Shown piece by piece: positions 55,235-63,801 of a stretch of DNA of 64,000 nucleotides; the stretch's first letter is position 1, and every line of letters starts with the position of its first letter. The notes beneath the pieces were generated by a model that did no database searches, was not told where the DNA came from, and saw only the letters and a list, made by a program, of their open reading frames with translations. Origin of the DNA: Sneathiella aquimaris (GTDB taxonomy: Bacteria > Pseudomonadota > Alphaproteobacteria > Sneathiellales > Sneathiellaceae); the NCBI RefSeq assembly GCF_026409565.1, contig NZ_CP112881.1:62001-126000 (forward strand), given 5' to 3'. The position numbers and the translations under genes were made by a program.

Positions 55235-56546
55235 CCCAAAACCCAACCTGGCGGTCTTTTTATATGCCCTGCCGGGCGTGGTTATGGCGATGCCGCTTAT
55301 TCCGGTCATAGTCATTATCCCAGCCTATTATGCAGATAATCTCGGCTTGGGTCTTGCACAGACGGGCCTTGTCCTTCTGATGGCTAGAATACTGGATTTT
55401 TTTACAGATCCCGCGGTTGGCTGGGCAACCGAGAATTCGCAGCGACGATACGCCAATGCCCGTAAAATACAGATCGGGATTGGTGTCGGCATCACCGGGT
55501 TTGCCCTGTTTCAGCTTTTTACGCCGTCCGTCGGTGTTGGCAGTTTTTATCTGTTTTTCTGGTATAGCCTGATGCTGTTTGGCTGGACGGTTATTCAAGT
55601 GCCCTATCTTGCGTGGATTGTTGATTTGACCGGCCAGTATGAAAAGCGGGTCAGTTACAACGCGGCGCGGGAATTTTCAGGTATTGTCGGCATCCTGATA
55701 CTGGGTGCGTATCTTGCATTTGCAGCAGAACAACCGGTTTCTGAGCAATTACGCGGCAGTGCAGAATTGATCCTGTTTTTAGGATTGGCCGCCTTTCCAT
55801 TTCTGTTTTTCTTAAGATCATCGCGGAAAAAGATATCCACAAAATTACGGCTATCAGCGTTAAAGACGCTTCGAAAAAATCGTCTTTTCCTGCGCTTGAT
55901 GCTCGCCTGGTTTTTGAACAGTATGTCCATCGGTGTTGCAACGGCCTGTTTCCCGCTTTTTGTTAAATACGGGTTGGGACTGGAAGAAAGCACCGGTACC
56001 TATCTCCTGTTTTTATATTTTTCTGCCGCCATACTGGGAATGCCGATCTGGTATTATTTATGCCGGATATACGGTAAACACAGCGTCTGGGGTTATGCGA
56101 TGATTATTGCCTGCCTTGCCTTCTTGGTGGTGCCGTTTTTATCGACAGGATCCGTTGTTTTATTTGGTCTGGTCTGTCTGGTGACCGGCATAACCGTGGG
56201 GGCCGATCTTGTTATTCCACCGTCTATTCAGGCGGATGTGTCGGACTGGGATTCCTATTCGACCGGCGAGGATCGCGCGTCCCTGCTTTTCTCGCTTTGG
56301 AGTATGGTCAGCAAACTCGCGCTGGGGGTTGGTGCCGGATCCGCCTATCTCATCCTTGGTCAACCAGAGACGTCTGCGGATACTGCAGAGATGTCGGACG
56401 CATTAAATTTACTTCTTCTTTCAGTGATCTATGCCGTGGTCCCCATCGTATTAAAGGTAAGTTCAGTCGCCATCATGTGGCGCTTTCCACTAGATGCGAG
56501 AAAACACAATGTTATCAGAAATCGACTGGAACGGCGTGCGGGCTGA
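55209..56546 (+). CDS. MFS/GPH-type transporter
   Basis: This 445-aa membrane protein has 12 predicted helices and the GPH (MelB-like) loop GLAQTGLVLLMARILDFFTDPAVGWATEN. The family carries sugars or other small molecules with cations. In ChrR regulons a GPH carrier is a regular member, with unknown cargo. ATG 55209 lies inside the CFA gene; the overlap suggests coupling. Confidence 0.85.
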   Translation: MWLSLSYPDPKPNLAVFLYALPGVVMAMPLIPVIVIIPAYYADNLGLGLAQTGLVLLMARILDFFTDPAVGWATENSQRRYANARKIQIGIGVGITGFALFQLFTPSVGVGSFYLFFWYSLMLFGWTVIQVPYLAWIVDLTGQYEKRVSYNAAREFSGIVGILILGAYLAFAAEQPVSEQLRGSAELILFLGLAAFPFLFFLRSSRKKISTKLRLSALKTLRKNRLFLRLMLAWFLNSMSIGVATACFPLFVKYGLGLEESTGTYLLFLYFSAAILGMPIWYYLCRIYGKHSVWGYAMIIACLAFLVVPFLSTGSVVLFGLVCLVTGITVGADLVIPPSIQADVSDWDSYSTGEDRASLLFSLWSMVSKLALGVGAGSAYLILGQPETSADTAEMSDALNLLLLSVIYAVVPIVLKVSSVAIMWRFPLDARKHNVIRNRLERRAG

Positions 56547-56572
56547 TCACACCCAGTCAAAGGAGAAGTCCG

Positions 56573-57118
56573 ATGCGCGCCCTTTTGTTGTTTCCCCTAC
56601 TGTTGCTTTTGACGGGTTGTAATACGATGAAGCCTGAACAGTTTAAAAACGCCACGCCGGCCCTCGATCTTTTCGAGTATTTTGACGGCAAAACCACGGC
56701 GTGGGGGATTTTCGAAGATCGTTTTGGAAATTTGCGGCGCCAGTTTAAGGTGGATATTGACGGTATCGTCAATGGGGACACATTGGTTCTGGATGAGGCT
56801 TTTGTGTATGCGGATGGCGAAAAATCCCGTCGGGTATGGACGATCATAGCCAAGGACGCTCATCGATTTGAAGGATCGGCTGATGACGTGATCGGAAAGG
56901 CTGTTGGGATTTCTTATGGGAACAGCCTGAACTGGACCTACGAGATGGATCTGAAAGTGGAAGATAGTGTCTGGCGGGTAAAGTTTGACGACTGGCTGTT
57001 TCGTCAACCTGATGACGTGATTATTAACCGGGCAACGGTGACGCGTTGGGGGTTTGAAATAGGCACCGTCACCCTGTTTTTTACGAGAGACGCAACGGCC
57101 GCTTTATCCACCGAATAA
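56573..57118 (+). CDS. DUF3833 family lipoprotein
   Basis: This 181-aa lipoprotein has a lipobox LLTGC (Cys at about residue 16) after a short hydrophobic signal. The DUF3833 body has LFEYFDGKTTAWGIFEDRFG and WTYEMDLKV. The family function is unknown; it resembles lipocalin-like lipid binders. ATG 56573 follows AAAGGAG. Its 3' end overlaps the convergent SnoaL-like gene by 38 bases. Confidence 0.87.
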   Translation: MRALLLFPLLLLLTGCNTMKPEQFKNATPALDLFEYFDGKTTAWGIFEDRFGNLRRQFKVDIDGIVNGDTLVLDEAFVYADGEKSRRVWTIIAKDAHRFEGSADDVIGKAVGISYGNSLNWTYEMDLKVEDSVWRVKFDDWLFRQPDDVIINRATVTRWGFEIGTVTLFFTRDATAALSTE

Positions 57119-57524
57119 TCATGCCCAATACAGGGATCTTCTCAAAAAAATATAAAGTGGAATCCCAGTAATCTACATGCGTGTGGATCAGTCCGTTTTC
57201 GTTAAATAAAAGCTCGGAAACACCCCTGATATGAACGGCTCCCAGTTTTTTGGAAGTCGCGTCAAATTCCCACTTGAGAACGGCAGATTGCTTTTCATCA
57301 TCCCAAAATACAGTGTTTACGGAAAATTTGGGTTGCTCCAGATGATCAAACATGGTGGAGAACAATTCGATGACCTTTGATCGGGATTGTAGCCTGTTAA
57401 ATGGGTCCTCAAAATATAAATTCTCTGTTGTCAGTTGATCCAGGTCTGAAACGGTTTCCGGCGACAGATTTTCAAAAAACGAAATATATTTTTTGCAGGT
57501 TTCTTCTGAAGATGTCGCTTTCAT
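57081..57524 (-). CDS. SnoaL/NTF2-like protein
   Basis: This 147-aa NTF2-fold protein contains LYFEDPFNRLQSRSKVIELF and THVDYWDSTLYFFEKIPVLG, typical of a SnoaL-like small-molecule-binding fold. The role is unknown; members in this context may bind a lipid or hydroxyacyl intermediate. It overlaps the SDR gene by four bases at its start and the DUF3833 gene by 38 at its end. Confidence 0.83.
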   Translation of the reverse strand: MKATSSEETCKKYISFFENLSPETVSDLDQLTTENLYFEDPFNRLQSRSKVIELFSTMFDHLEQPKFSVNTVFWDDEKQSAVLKWEFDATSKKLGAVHIRGVSELLFNENGLIHTHVDYWDSTLYFFEKIPVLGMIIRWIKRPLRLS

Positions 57525-58273
57525 GAGCCAGTGACTTTCCGGATGAGAGGCATTGAGATCCAGTAAGGTAACAAGCGGATCAATTTTAGCATATAGGCAA
57601 ATCTCAGCGGAAAGGTGATCTCGAACCGGTTCGTCTCGATGCCTTCCCGGATCCGCCTGGCGGCATCGTCCACCTCCAGCAGGAACGGCATGGGGTGTTT
57701 GTTCTGGTCGGTCAGCGGTGTTCTAACGAACCCGGGATTGATGATTTGAAGATCAACGCCTGTCTTGGCAAGATCAACGGCCAGTCCTTCACATAAATTG
57801 ATCAGCGCGGCCTTGCTGGGACCGTAGGCATGGGAGAGGGGTAAGCCATTAAACCCGGCGACGGAGCCCATCACAACGATTTTTCCAGCATCCGCCTTCA
57901 GCAGGGGCGGCAGAATTTGTTCGAGAACCCGAATGACCCCAAAATAATTAACGGTCATCGTATCAATCCCATTTTGGGCGACAAATTTATCGCTGGTCAT
58001 GGGGCGATAGGTTCCGGCATTAATAATGACCTGTTCCGGTGGTTTTTCTGACGAAAACAGGGCGGTGACACATTTCTGGATTGTGTCCGGATCTGTTACG
58101 TCCATGGGACAGGTCGTCAGCAGGTCAGGAAATTCGGATGCAACCTTGTCTAACTGCTCTTTCCGGCGGGCACTGATAATAACAGGAGTGCCTTCAGCGG
58201 CATATTGACGGGCCAGCTCTGCGCCGATCCCACTGCTTGCGCCGATGATCCAAACTGGTTTGTTAGAGTTCAT
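57521..58273 (-). CDS. Short-chain dehydrogenase/reductase
   Basis: This 250-aa NAD(P)-dependent SDR has IGASSGIGAELARQYA at the N-terminus and the Ser...Tyr-x3-Lys triad in GSVAGFNGLPLSHAYGPSKA. The substrate is unknown. SDRs are part of the Rhodobacter sigma-E regulon (RSP_1087 by my memory), in the same neighbourhood as the other genes here. The C-terminal part is hydrophobic and may associate with membrane. Confidence 0.9.
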   Translation of the reverse strand: MNSNKPVWIIGASSGIGAELARQYAAEGTPVIISARRKEQLDKVASEFPDLLTTCPMDVTDPDTIQKCVTALFSSEKPPEQVIINAGTYRPMTSDKFVAQNGIDTMTVNYFGVIRVLEQILPPLLKADAGKIVVMGSVAGFNGLPLSHAYGPSKAALINLCEGLAVDLAKTGVDLQIINPGFVRTPLTDQNKHPMPFLLEVDDAARRIREGIETNRFEITFPLRFAYMLKLIRLLPYWISMPLIRKVTGS

Positions 58274-58274
58274 A

Positions 58275-58976
58275 TCAATTATCTTCCGTGTTGCAGTTTA
58301 AACAGAAATATTCAACGTTGGATCCGTCTTTTGCGGTGAAGGCCAACTTGACCCACCGGCCTTTGAGGTCATACCAGACCGTGGCGTCCAGATCGCCAAC
58401 ATACTGGTATCGGCGGGCTTCAATAAAGCCTTGGTGAACAGCAATGGTTTCGATCCCTTCTGGCTGGATTGTAACCCGGTTCAAATTGCCTGAAATGGTG
58501 TTCAGGACTGTGTCCTGGAACAACACGTTCTTATTCCAGTGATTTGTCGGGTAAATACGATAGTCAGGTTTTTCCGACACTTGTTGGCCATTGACCCAAA
58601 AACCGGCTTCTTTGCGGGCGGCGGAATTCGTGATGCGTTCGCCGCCATCTACAATATCAACGCTCAAAGCTGTCAACTTGCCGCTTTCCCACTTCTCCAC
58701 GCTTGCATAAATATACTCATAAATAGGCAATCCCAGCAGTGTCAGTTTTAACTGAAAATTCGAGATGACTTCCAGCTGGTCGTCGGTCTTGTTGAACGTC
58801 ACATTGTGACGGCCCACGTGGTCCCCATCCCGCAAGACAGAAAATTCAATGCGCTTACCGTACATTTCCAGTGGATCAACCGGGCTCAAACTCAAAGCTG
58901 TTGTGGCGCTGTTTGTAAAGCCCATGGCAGATAGAAAAGCAATTCCTGCCAGCAAACTCCTGCGCGGTGAAAACAT
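58275..58976 (-). CDS. DUF6134-like secreted protein
   Basis: This 233-aa secreted protein has a signal peptide (about 1-25) and a beta-rich body (YGKRIEFSVLRDGDHVGRHN, LTLLGLPIYEYIYASVEKWE) ending in a Cys pair YFCLNC. It seems to be the DUF6134 family; I am not certain of the number. ATG 58976 gives the signal peptide. It is the first gene of the minus-strand operon with the SDR and SnoaL-like genes. Confidence 0.75.
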   Translation of the reverse strand: MFSPRRSLLAGIAFLSAMGFTNSATTALSLSPVDPLEMYGKRIEFSVLRDGDHVGRHNVTFNKTDDQLEVISNFQLKLTLLGLPIYEYIYASVEKWESGKLTALSVDIVDGGERITNSAARKEAGFWVNGQQVSEKPDYRIYPTNHWNKNVLFQDTVLNTISGNLNRVTIQPEGIETIAVHQGFIEARRYQYVGDLDATVWYDLKGRWVKLAFTAKDGSNVEYFCLNCNTEDN

Positions 58977-59023
58977 TGTTTTTTCTCCCTTTGGGTGGCG
59001 AAAACGTGAGGGCATCAATAAAC

Positions 59024-59052
59024 ATTTACGCGTCTGAACCGAGTTTGGATCA
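59024..59052 (-). promoter_or_regulatory. ECF sigma promoter of the DUF6134-SDR-SnoaL operon
   Basis: On the minus strand TGATCC (59052-59047), an 18-base spacer ending GCG, and TAAAT (59028-59024). The element lies about 50 bases upstream of the DUF6134-like ATG. It matches the rpoE and fasciclin elements closely. Confidence 0.75.
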
Positions 59053-59108
59053 GTTTTTTCTCAAGAAAGAAAAAAATGCCTGGATATTTGATTTTATTGA
59101 TTTTTTTT

Positions 59109-59137
59109 TGATCCAATTCGGAAGGGGCTGCGTAAAC
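59109..59137 (+). promoter_or_regulatory. ECF sigma promoter of the fasciclin gene
   Basis: TGATCC (59109-59114), an 18-base spacer ending GCG, and TAAAC (59133-59137). It lies about 75 bases before the fasciclin ATG. Confidence 0.78.
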
Positions 59138-59209
59138 AAGGGGGAAAATGATCTGCTGAGACCTGGATCTTTTAAAAATGTCGGATCGCCGACCCTTAGG
59201 AGAGAGAAC

Positions 59210-59719
59210 ATGAAATTCTACAAGCTTTTTACCTCGAAGATTGCAGCTATCACCCTCGCACTCGGTTTGGCCGCTTTCGGCACAAACAGTTTGGCGGGCT
59301 CTCAGGCAGACATTGTCGATACTGCTGTTAGCACAGGAAAATTTAATACCCTTGTTGCCGCAGTTAAAGCCGCTGACTTGGTCGGTACCTTGAAAAGTGA
59401 TGGGCCCTTTACCGTCTTCGCCCCAACGGACGCCGCATTTGACGCCTTGCCAGCGGGTACGGTTGAAATGCTCCTGAAACCAGAAAACAAAGACAAGCTG
59501 GTGCAGATCCTGACCTATCACGTAATGGCCGGAAAAGTACTGTCTAAAGATATTGCCGGCAAAGAAATGATGGCGCCAACCGTTGAAGGCAGCAAACTTA
59601 ACGTTAACGCAACGGGAAGTGCCGTGATGATCAATAATGCGAAAGTGGTCGGTGCTGATGTTATGACGTCGAACGGTGTCATCCATGTGATTGATACGGT
59701 TCTGCTTCCCAAAAAATAA
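59210..59719 (+). CDS. Secreted fasciclin-domain protein
   Basis: This 169-aa protein has a signal peptide (about 1-30) and one fasciclin (FAS1) domain, with the H1 and H2-like stretches DGPFTVFAPTDAAFDALP and GVIHVIDTVLLP. Fasciclin proteins mediate adhesion or have unclear roles; they are repeatedly found in ChrR regulons (RSP_1409 by my memory). AGGAGAGAG precedes the ATG. A terminator lies downstream. Confidence 0.92.
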   Translation: MKFYKLFTSKIAAITLALGLAAFGTNSLAGSQADIVDTAVSTGKFNTLVAAVKAADLVGTLKSDGPFTVFAPTDAAFDALPAGTVEMLLKPENKDKLVQILTYHVMAGKVLSKDIAGKEMMAPTVEGSKLNVNATGSAVMINNAKVVGADVMTSNGVIHVIDTVLLPKK

Positions 59720-59856
59720 AGATTTCGAACCCCAGGCAGGACGGATAGCCGGCCTGCAACCCCCGTGCCCACTGACAGTCATCCCCTCGTTGTCGGTGGG
59801 CACATCTTTTTTGCAAAACAGCGTTTCAACCGATGTGTTTTAAGGCGCAAGACATA

Positions 59857-59890
59857 AAAAAACAGCAGCCTTTCGGGGCTGCTGTTTTTT
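59857..59890. terminator. Bidirectional terminator, fasciclin / outer membrane protein
   Basis: AACAGCAGCC (59861-59870) and GGCTGCTGTT (59877-59886) form a 10-bp stem with a 6-base loop, and A and T runs flank the two sides. It can end both convergent genes. Confidence 0.85.
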
Positions 59891-59906
59891 CGTGCGATAT
59901 GGTGTC

Positions 59907-60875
59907 TTAGAAGTGAACCGTTAGCCTGATATCACCGCTCACAGCGTAAGAGGTTTCGTCATTTTCGATCCGCGCGCTATCGTTTAATGCTTCAGGCATG
60001 TGAATATACGGCATGCCATAGACGGCACTCGCTTTCATGCCGAGGGAAAGATCAACTGCGCCAAAAGACTTTTCAACACGAACGCCCAATTCCCCCTCAT
60101 AAACACCACTGGTTTCGTCATCCTGCAGCGACAAAGTGTTGAACAAATTAATGTTTTGATCTTTATCCTGCGTTGCTGAAAGGTCAGTATCGGCAACATA
60201 ACTTTTTATGTTGGACATGACACTAATGCGGTAGCCTGAAAAACTCGGGGATTTAATTTCACCTCCGAAACTCAGGCCGTATAGATCGGCATCAAGAGAG
60301 GCATCCAGAACATTCCGATTAGCGCTAGAAAAAGCAGAGTTCAAGTCATATGTCTGGGAATAGTCCGTAAAAAGAACGCCGATTGAGGGAGCAAAGGACC
60401 AGGTGTTTTCTTCATGGCTACCCTTGATGAAGGCGGAAAATTGTGCGACATCGATTTGATTATCACTCGCCCATGTCCCGTTCGCCCATTGGAGGCCGCG
60501 GGAACCATCCAGATTAAGATTGGAGTTCGCATTAGCCCCACCGTCAAAATGAGACGACGTGCTGTTGCCGGTCATATATTTGCCAGAAAACTGCACACTC
60601 GGCCGATCGCCGAAAAATGAGTTGCTTAGAAAAGTATCTTCCGGGAGTGAATAGCCAATAGCCACTCCTACGCCCGCCAAGGTCATGGTTTCGTTGGTTT
60701 TTGCCCGGCTACCGGCAACGTCATCCAGCATGTAAATGGTTTCGGGTTGCCACGCTCGCTGAATATCAGTCTGAACAGAAACTTCAAATCTACTGGCATT
60801 GTTGGTTTCCCCTGCGACAACGGATGTTGACATCAAGATGCAGGCGACAAAGGCTGATTTACTTGTGGTATTCAT
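59907..60875 (-). CDS. Putative outer-membrane beta-barrel protein
   Basis: This 322-aa protein has a signal peptide (about 1-22, ending VVAGE) and many alternating amphipathic strands. It ends in RLTVHF, a C-terminal Phe typical of outer-membrane barrels. Acidic and Asn/Ser-rich loops suggest an extracellular face. I do not recognise a named porin. No functional neighbour is obvious. Confidence 0.6.
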   Translation of the reverse strand: MNTTSKSAFVACILMSTSVVAGETNNASRFEVSVQTDIQRAWQPETIYMLDDVAGSRAKTNETMTLAGVGVAIGYSLPEDTFLSNSFFGDRPSVQFSGKYMTGNSTSSHFDGGANANSNLNLDGSRGLQWANGTWASDNQIDVAQFSAFIKGSHEENTWSFAPSIGVLFTDYSQTYDLNSAFSSANRNVLDASLDADLYGLSFGGEIKSPSFSGYRISVMSNIKSYVADTDLSATQDKDQNINLFNTLSLQDDETSGVYEGELGVRVEKSFGAVDLSLGMKASAVYGMPYIHMPEALNDSARIENDETSYAVSGDIRLTVHF

Positions 60876-61529
60876 TATTTTTTTGGTCCTTTGAGCTAGC
60901 AGTGCAAAAAATTTATTAGAAAACTCTAAGGTATTGATTTGAGTGAGTTTTTCAATTATTTGAGGGTTCTAACACGGGCTAAAAGCAAAGACAATCAAAT
61001 CCTATAATGCAGCCTGAACAAGAATTCTGAGGGTTCTGTAGTAATTTTTGGTATTGCGATATCATTTTCTGCAGTGGTCGGGGGACGGATCGCATGAGGA
61101 TGGGGTGGTTAAATCAAAGCCCTGCTTTAATAACCAGTTGAACGGATCCCGTGTATAATGGGATCCCCAAAAGTCGAGGTTTACAGGTGTTCGGAGTACC
61201 TGTTAGCCGAGTGATCTATTTTAACCTGCCTGCCGAGTTTTCCCAAGGAATACATCAACGACAGATTTCAAGGTATCGGCCTGTTGAGACAGGGCGCCGG
61301 TCGAACTTTCAATTTGGCCTGCAGGAAATGCAAAGTCTTTTGAACGCGCGGCTGTATCGGGTCCGGTATCAATCCAACTTGCAGAATGAAGGCTGGTCAC
61401 CCATCCGTTAATCAAGGAGGTTGGTTTTACCGGATCACTTGGCGGGGGCGTGGTTTGTTTGATAATGCTGTTTCCAGACCAGAACCCATCCCTTTTTAAG
61501 GGGAGTTAGACAGGAACAATCCTGTTTTC
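60876..61529. other. Gene-poor region with remnants
   Basis: About 650 bases with no intact gene. An AT-rich upstream region of the outer-membrane gene is followed by an inverted repeat GGATCCC-N9-GGGATCC (61144-61166) and a chemoreceptor-tail remnant. Confidence 0.55.
61221..61325 (-). pseudogene. Remnant of a chemoreceptor C-terminus
   Basis: The last 33 residues of a minus-strand frame read like an MCP tail (LSQQADTLKSVVDVFL, then KTRQAG and stop). The sequence before it does not look like the MCP signalling domain, so only a fragment remains. The similarity is short and judged by eye. Confidence 0.4.
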
Positions 61530-62346
61530 AGGATGCCGCATATACTGGATGAAAAAGCCGGGTTACTGGCAGAAGGCCGGTGTGGGTCTTCGCAGATGGG
61601 CGTCGGTCAGTTTTGCACCAATCCGGGTGTGGTTGTTGCCGTGAAAGGCCCCGCACTGGACGCTTTTAAAGCGCAATCTGCCAACGTTCGGAAAAAGGCA
61701 GTCGCCCTGCGCATGCTCACGAACCGTAATGCACAGGCCTAACATGAAACAACCCGGGCCTATAATACCGATGACCGCTTCACTTGCCTGCTGGCAGCTG
61801 AAGAAACTACTAATCCATTTTGTGCCATCCCGGGGATTTATGGTACAGACTTTGCCACGTGGCAAAAACACCCCGATCTGGCCGAAGAAATTTTTGGCCC
61901 CTCAGCAATCATCATTGAATGCCAGGACTTAGCGGAAATGGAAATGGCAAGCGCGGCTTTTGTCGGTCAGCTTACTGGCACCGTGAATATGTCTGAAAAG
62001 GATACAGCGGCAGTGGCTAAACTGATGCCTCATCTGGAACGCAGTTGTAGCCGCGTTTTGGTCAACTATTTTCCGACCGGTGTCGAGGTCTGTCATGCGA
62101 TGGTTCACGGTGGCCCCTATCCGGCGAGTACTGATGCCCGGTCCATCTCCGTTGGTACACTGGAAAATCGAACGTTTTGTGCGTCCCATCAGCTACCAGA
62201 ATATGCCAGAGGCGCTATTGCCTGATGGTCTGAAAAGTGACAATCCGCTGAATATTGATCGCTTGATAAATGAGAAAATGACCAAAGGCACCGTCTGGTT
62301 TGGACGGCGCACCCTCTCCTTAAAAGAGCAGTTTCTGGCCATTTGA
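61530..62346 (+). pseudogene. Broken 2-oxoglutarate semialdehyde / NADP aldehyde dehydrogenase, C-terminal half
   Basis: Frame 61533 reads GVGQFCTNPG, the catalytic Cys region of 2,5-dioxopentanoate (alpha-ketoglutarate semialdehyde) dehydrogenases. A TAA at 61740-61742 interrupts the frame. The same frame then continues with the C-terminal half (EEIFGPSAIIIE, NYFPTGVEVCHAMVHGGPYP). Near 62160 the homology shifts by one base to give RFVRPISYQNMPEALLP and the C-terminus to 62346. The N-terminal half is absent. The gene is dead by three lesions. Confidence 0.8.
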
Positions 62347-62787
62347 TATCAGGAGGCTGGCGGAAAATAATATGAAAGAGCTCTCTTTCTGGACAAAGCC
62401 TTTGAATTAAGAAACGGGAGAGCGGTGTGCGACAGACCCCCTTTCAAAAGCCTCTTCTCAGCTTGTCCTCTTGTGAAGTTGGAGGCCTCTTGCTGACCCG
62501 CAACATAATCAAAGTGACAGTCGAACTGTGGGAAACATGCCCTGACAGCAGTTGAGGTTGGAGCTGTTCTCAGATCGCAGTCAACCTGTCATGCTGACGG
62601 ATGTCCACTTTATATCCGGGATATTGAACGCTACCAGACCGCGCCTCGGTGGGAAATCATTGAAAAAGGTTGGCAGAGGCATTAGCTAAACCAGTAGAAA
62701 CACGGTATTTCCTGTTGATACTCCTCCTTGAGCGCGGGAATTCAGAGCGATGAAACCTTAAATTTAATATGGAGAAGCTTTCGGATT
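62347..62787. other. Intergenic region before the amidoligase
   Basis: A 441-base stretch with no supported gene. A short frame just before 62684 (DIERYQTAPRWEIIEKGWQ) could be a further remnant but is not recognised. The amidoligase promoter is probably here. Confidence 0.4.
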
Positions 62788-63801
62788 ATGTCATTTCAAC
62801 GACCTCCGATAACGGACAATCCAGATAATGAGGGGCGACGAGCCGGGTTTGAGTTTGAATTTGCGGATGTGAATATTCAAACCTGCTCTGAGATTATCGC
62901 TGATCTGTTCGAGGGTAAGATCCAATACAAAAACGCGCTGGAAGCCGAGGTGACCGATACTCCAATGGGGCGTTTCAAGGTTGAGCTGGATGCCCAGATG
63001 TTAAAAAGCCTGGCCGCTAAACTTGAAATAAAACAGCCTGTTGAAGAGGGCAGTCTTTTGGATATGAATCAGATCCGCGCAGCGCTAAGTGCCCGAATGG
63101 GTCAAGCTGCAGGGATGATGGTTCCTTATGAAATTGTAACACCGCCAATGTCCTTCGACCAGCTTCCAAAGCTGGAAATCTTGCGTCAGAAACTCCAGCA
63201 AAAGGAGGCCAAGGGAACCCGGTCAGCGTTTGTCAATGCGTTTGGAATGCATATAAATCCTGAAGTGGCTTCGGAAAAGGTCTCTTATATTCGCGATGTT
63301 CTTCGCGCCTTTTTAATTCTATATCCGTGGCTGAAGAAAGTCATGCGGATCGATTTGCCCCGCCGGATGCTGACCTATATCGACCCCTTTCCTGACGCTT
63401 ATGTTAAACTGGTGCTACAGGATGACTACGCGCCTTCACTGGATCAGTTCATCGAAGATTATCTGGCGCATAACCCAACCCGCAACCGAGCCCTTGATTT
63501 GTTGCCTCTTTTCGCCCATCTGAAGCCGTCCATGTTGGACGGGCTGGACGAAGGGCAACGTAAGTTGGTGAAAGCCCGACCAGCATTTCACTATCGCCTC
63601 CCGAATTGTGAAATTGACGATCCGGACTGGCGTATAGCGCGAGACTGGAATTACTGGATTGAAGTGGAAAAACTGGCAAATGATCCGGACAAGCTGGGGT
63701 CTATGGCTGCTGATTATCTGGGATTTCAAGGGAACGGTCTTCGTATCTTCAATGCCGACTGGTCCACAGAAGTAGCAAAAAAGTTAGGATATGACGCTTA
63801 G
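62788..63801 (+). CDS. Putative amidoligase (glutamine-synthetase-like fold)
   Basis: This 337-aa member of the amidoligase family (COOH-NH2 ligase fold) has the N-terminal GFEFEF acidic motif for metal/ATP, the PYEIVTPPMSFDQLPKLEIL block and FVNAFGMHINPEV. These enzymes are predicted to form amide or isopeptide bonds on peptides or metabolites. ATG 62788 follows GGAGAAG at 62771. The following glutamine amidotransferase gene overlaps by 11 bases, so the two act together. The substrate is unknown. Confidence 0.8.
   Translation: MSFQRPPITDNPDNEGRRAGFEFEFADVNIQTCSEIIADLFEGKIQYKNALEAEVTDTPMGRFKVELDAQMLKSLAAKLEIKQPVEEGSLLDMNQIRAALSARMGQAAGMMVPYEIVTPPMSFDQLPKLEILRQKLQQKEAKGTRSAFVNAFGMHINPEVASEKVSYIRDVLRAFLILYPWLKKVMRIDLPRRMLTYIDPFPDAYVKLVLQDDYAPSLDQFIEDYLAHNPTRNRALDLLPLFAHLKPSMLDGLDEGQRKLVKARPAFHYRLPNCEIDDPDWRIARDWNYWIEVEKLANDPDKLGSMAADYLGFQGNGLRIFNADWSTEVAKKLGYDA

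Noticed and set aside
61144-61166. GGATCCC-N9-GGGATCC as a terminator or element end
   Set aside because: There is no T run on either strand and no matching copy elsewhere in the window that I could see.
62593-62683. Short frame DIERYQTAPRWEIIEKGWQ as a gene
   Set aside because: It is too short, has no start with a ribosome site, and I cannot match it to a family; it may be debris.
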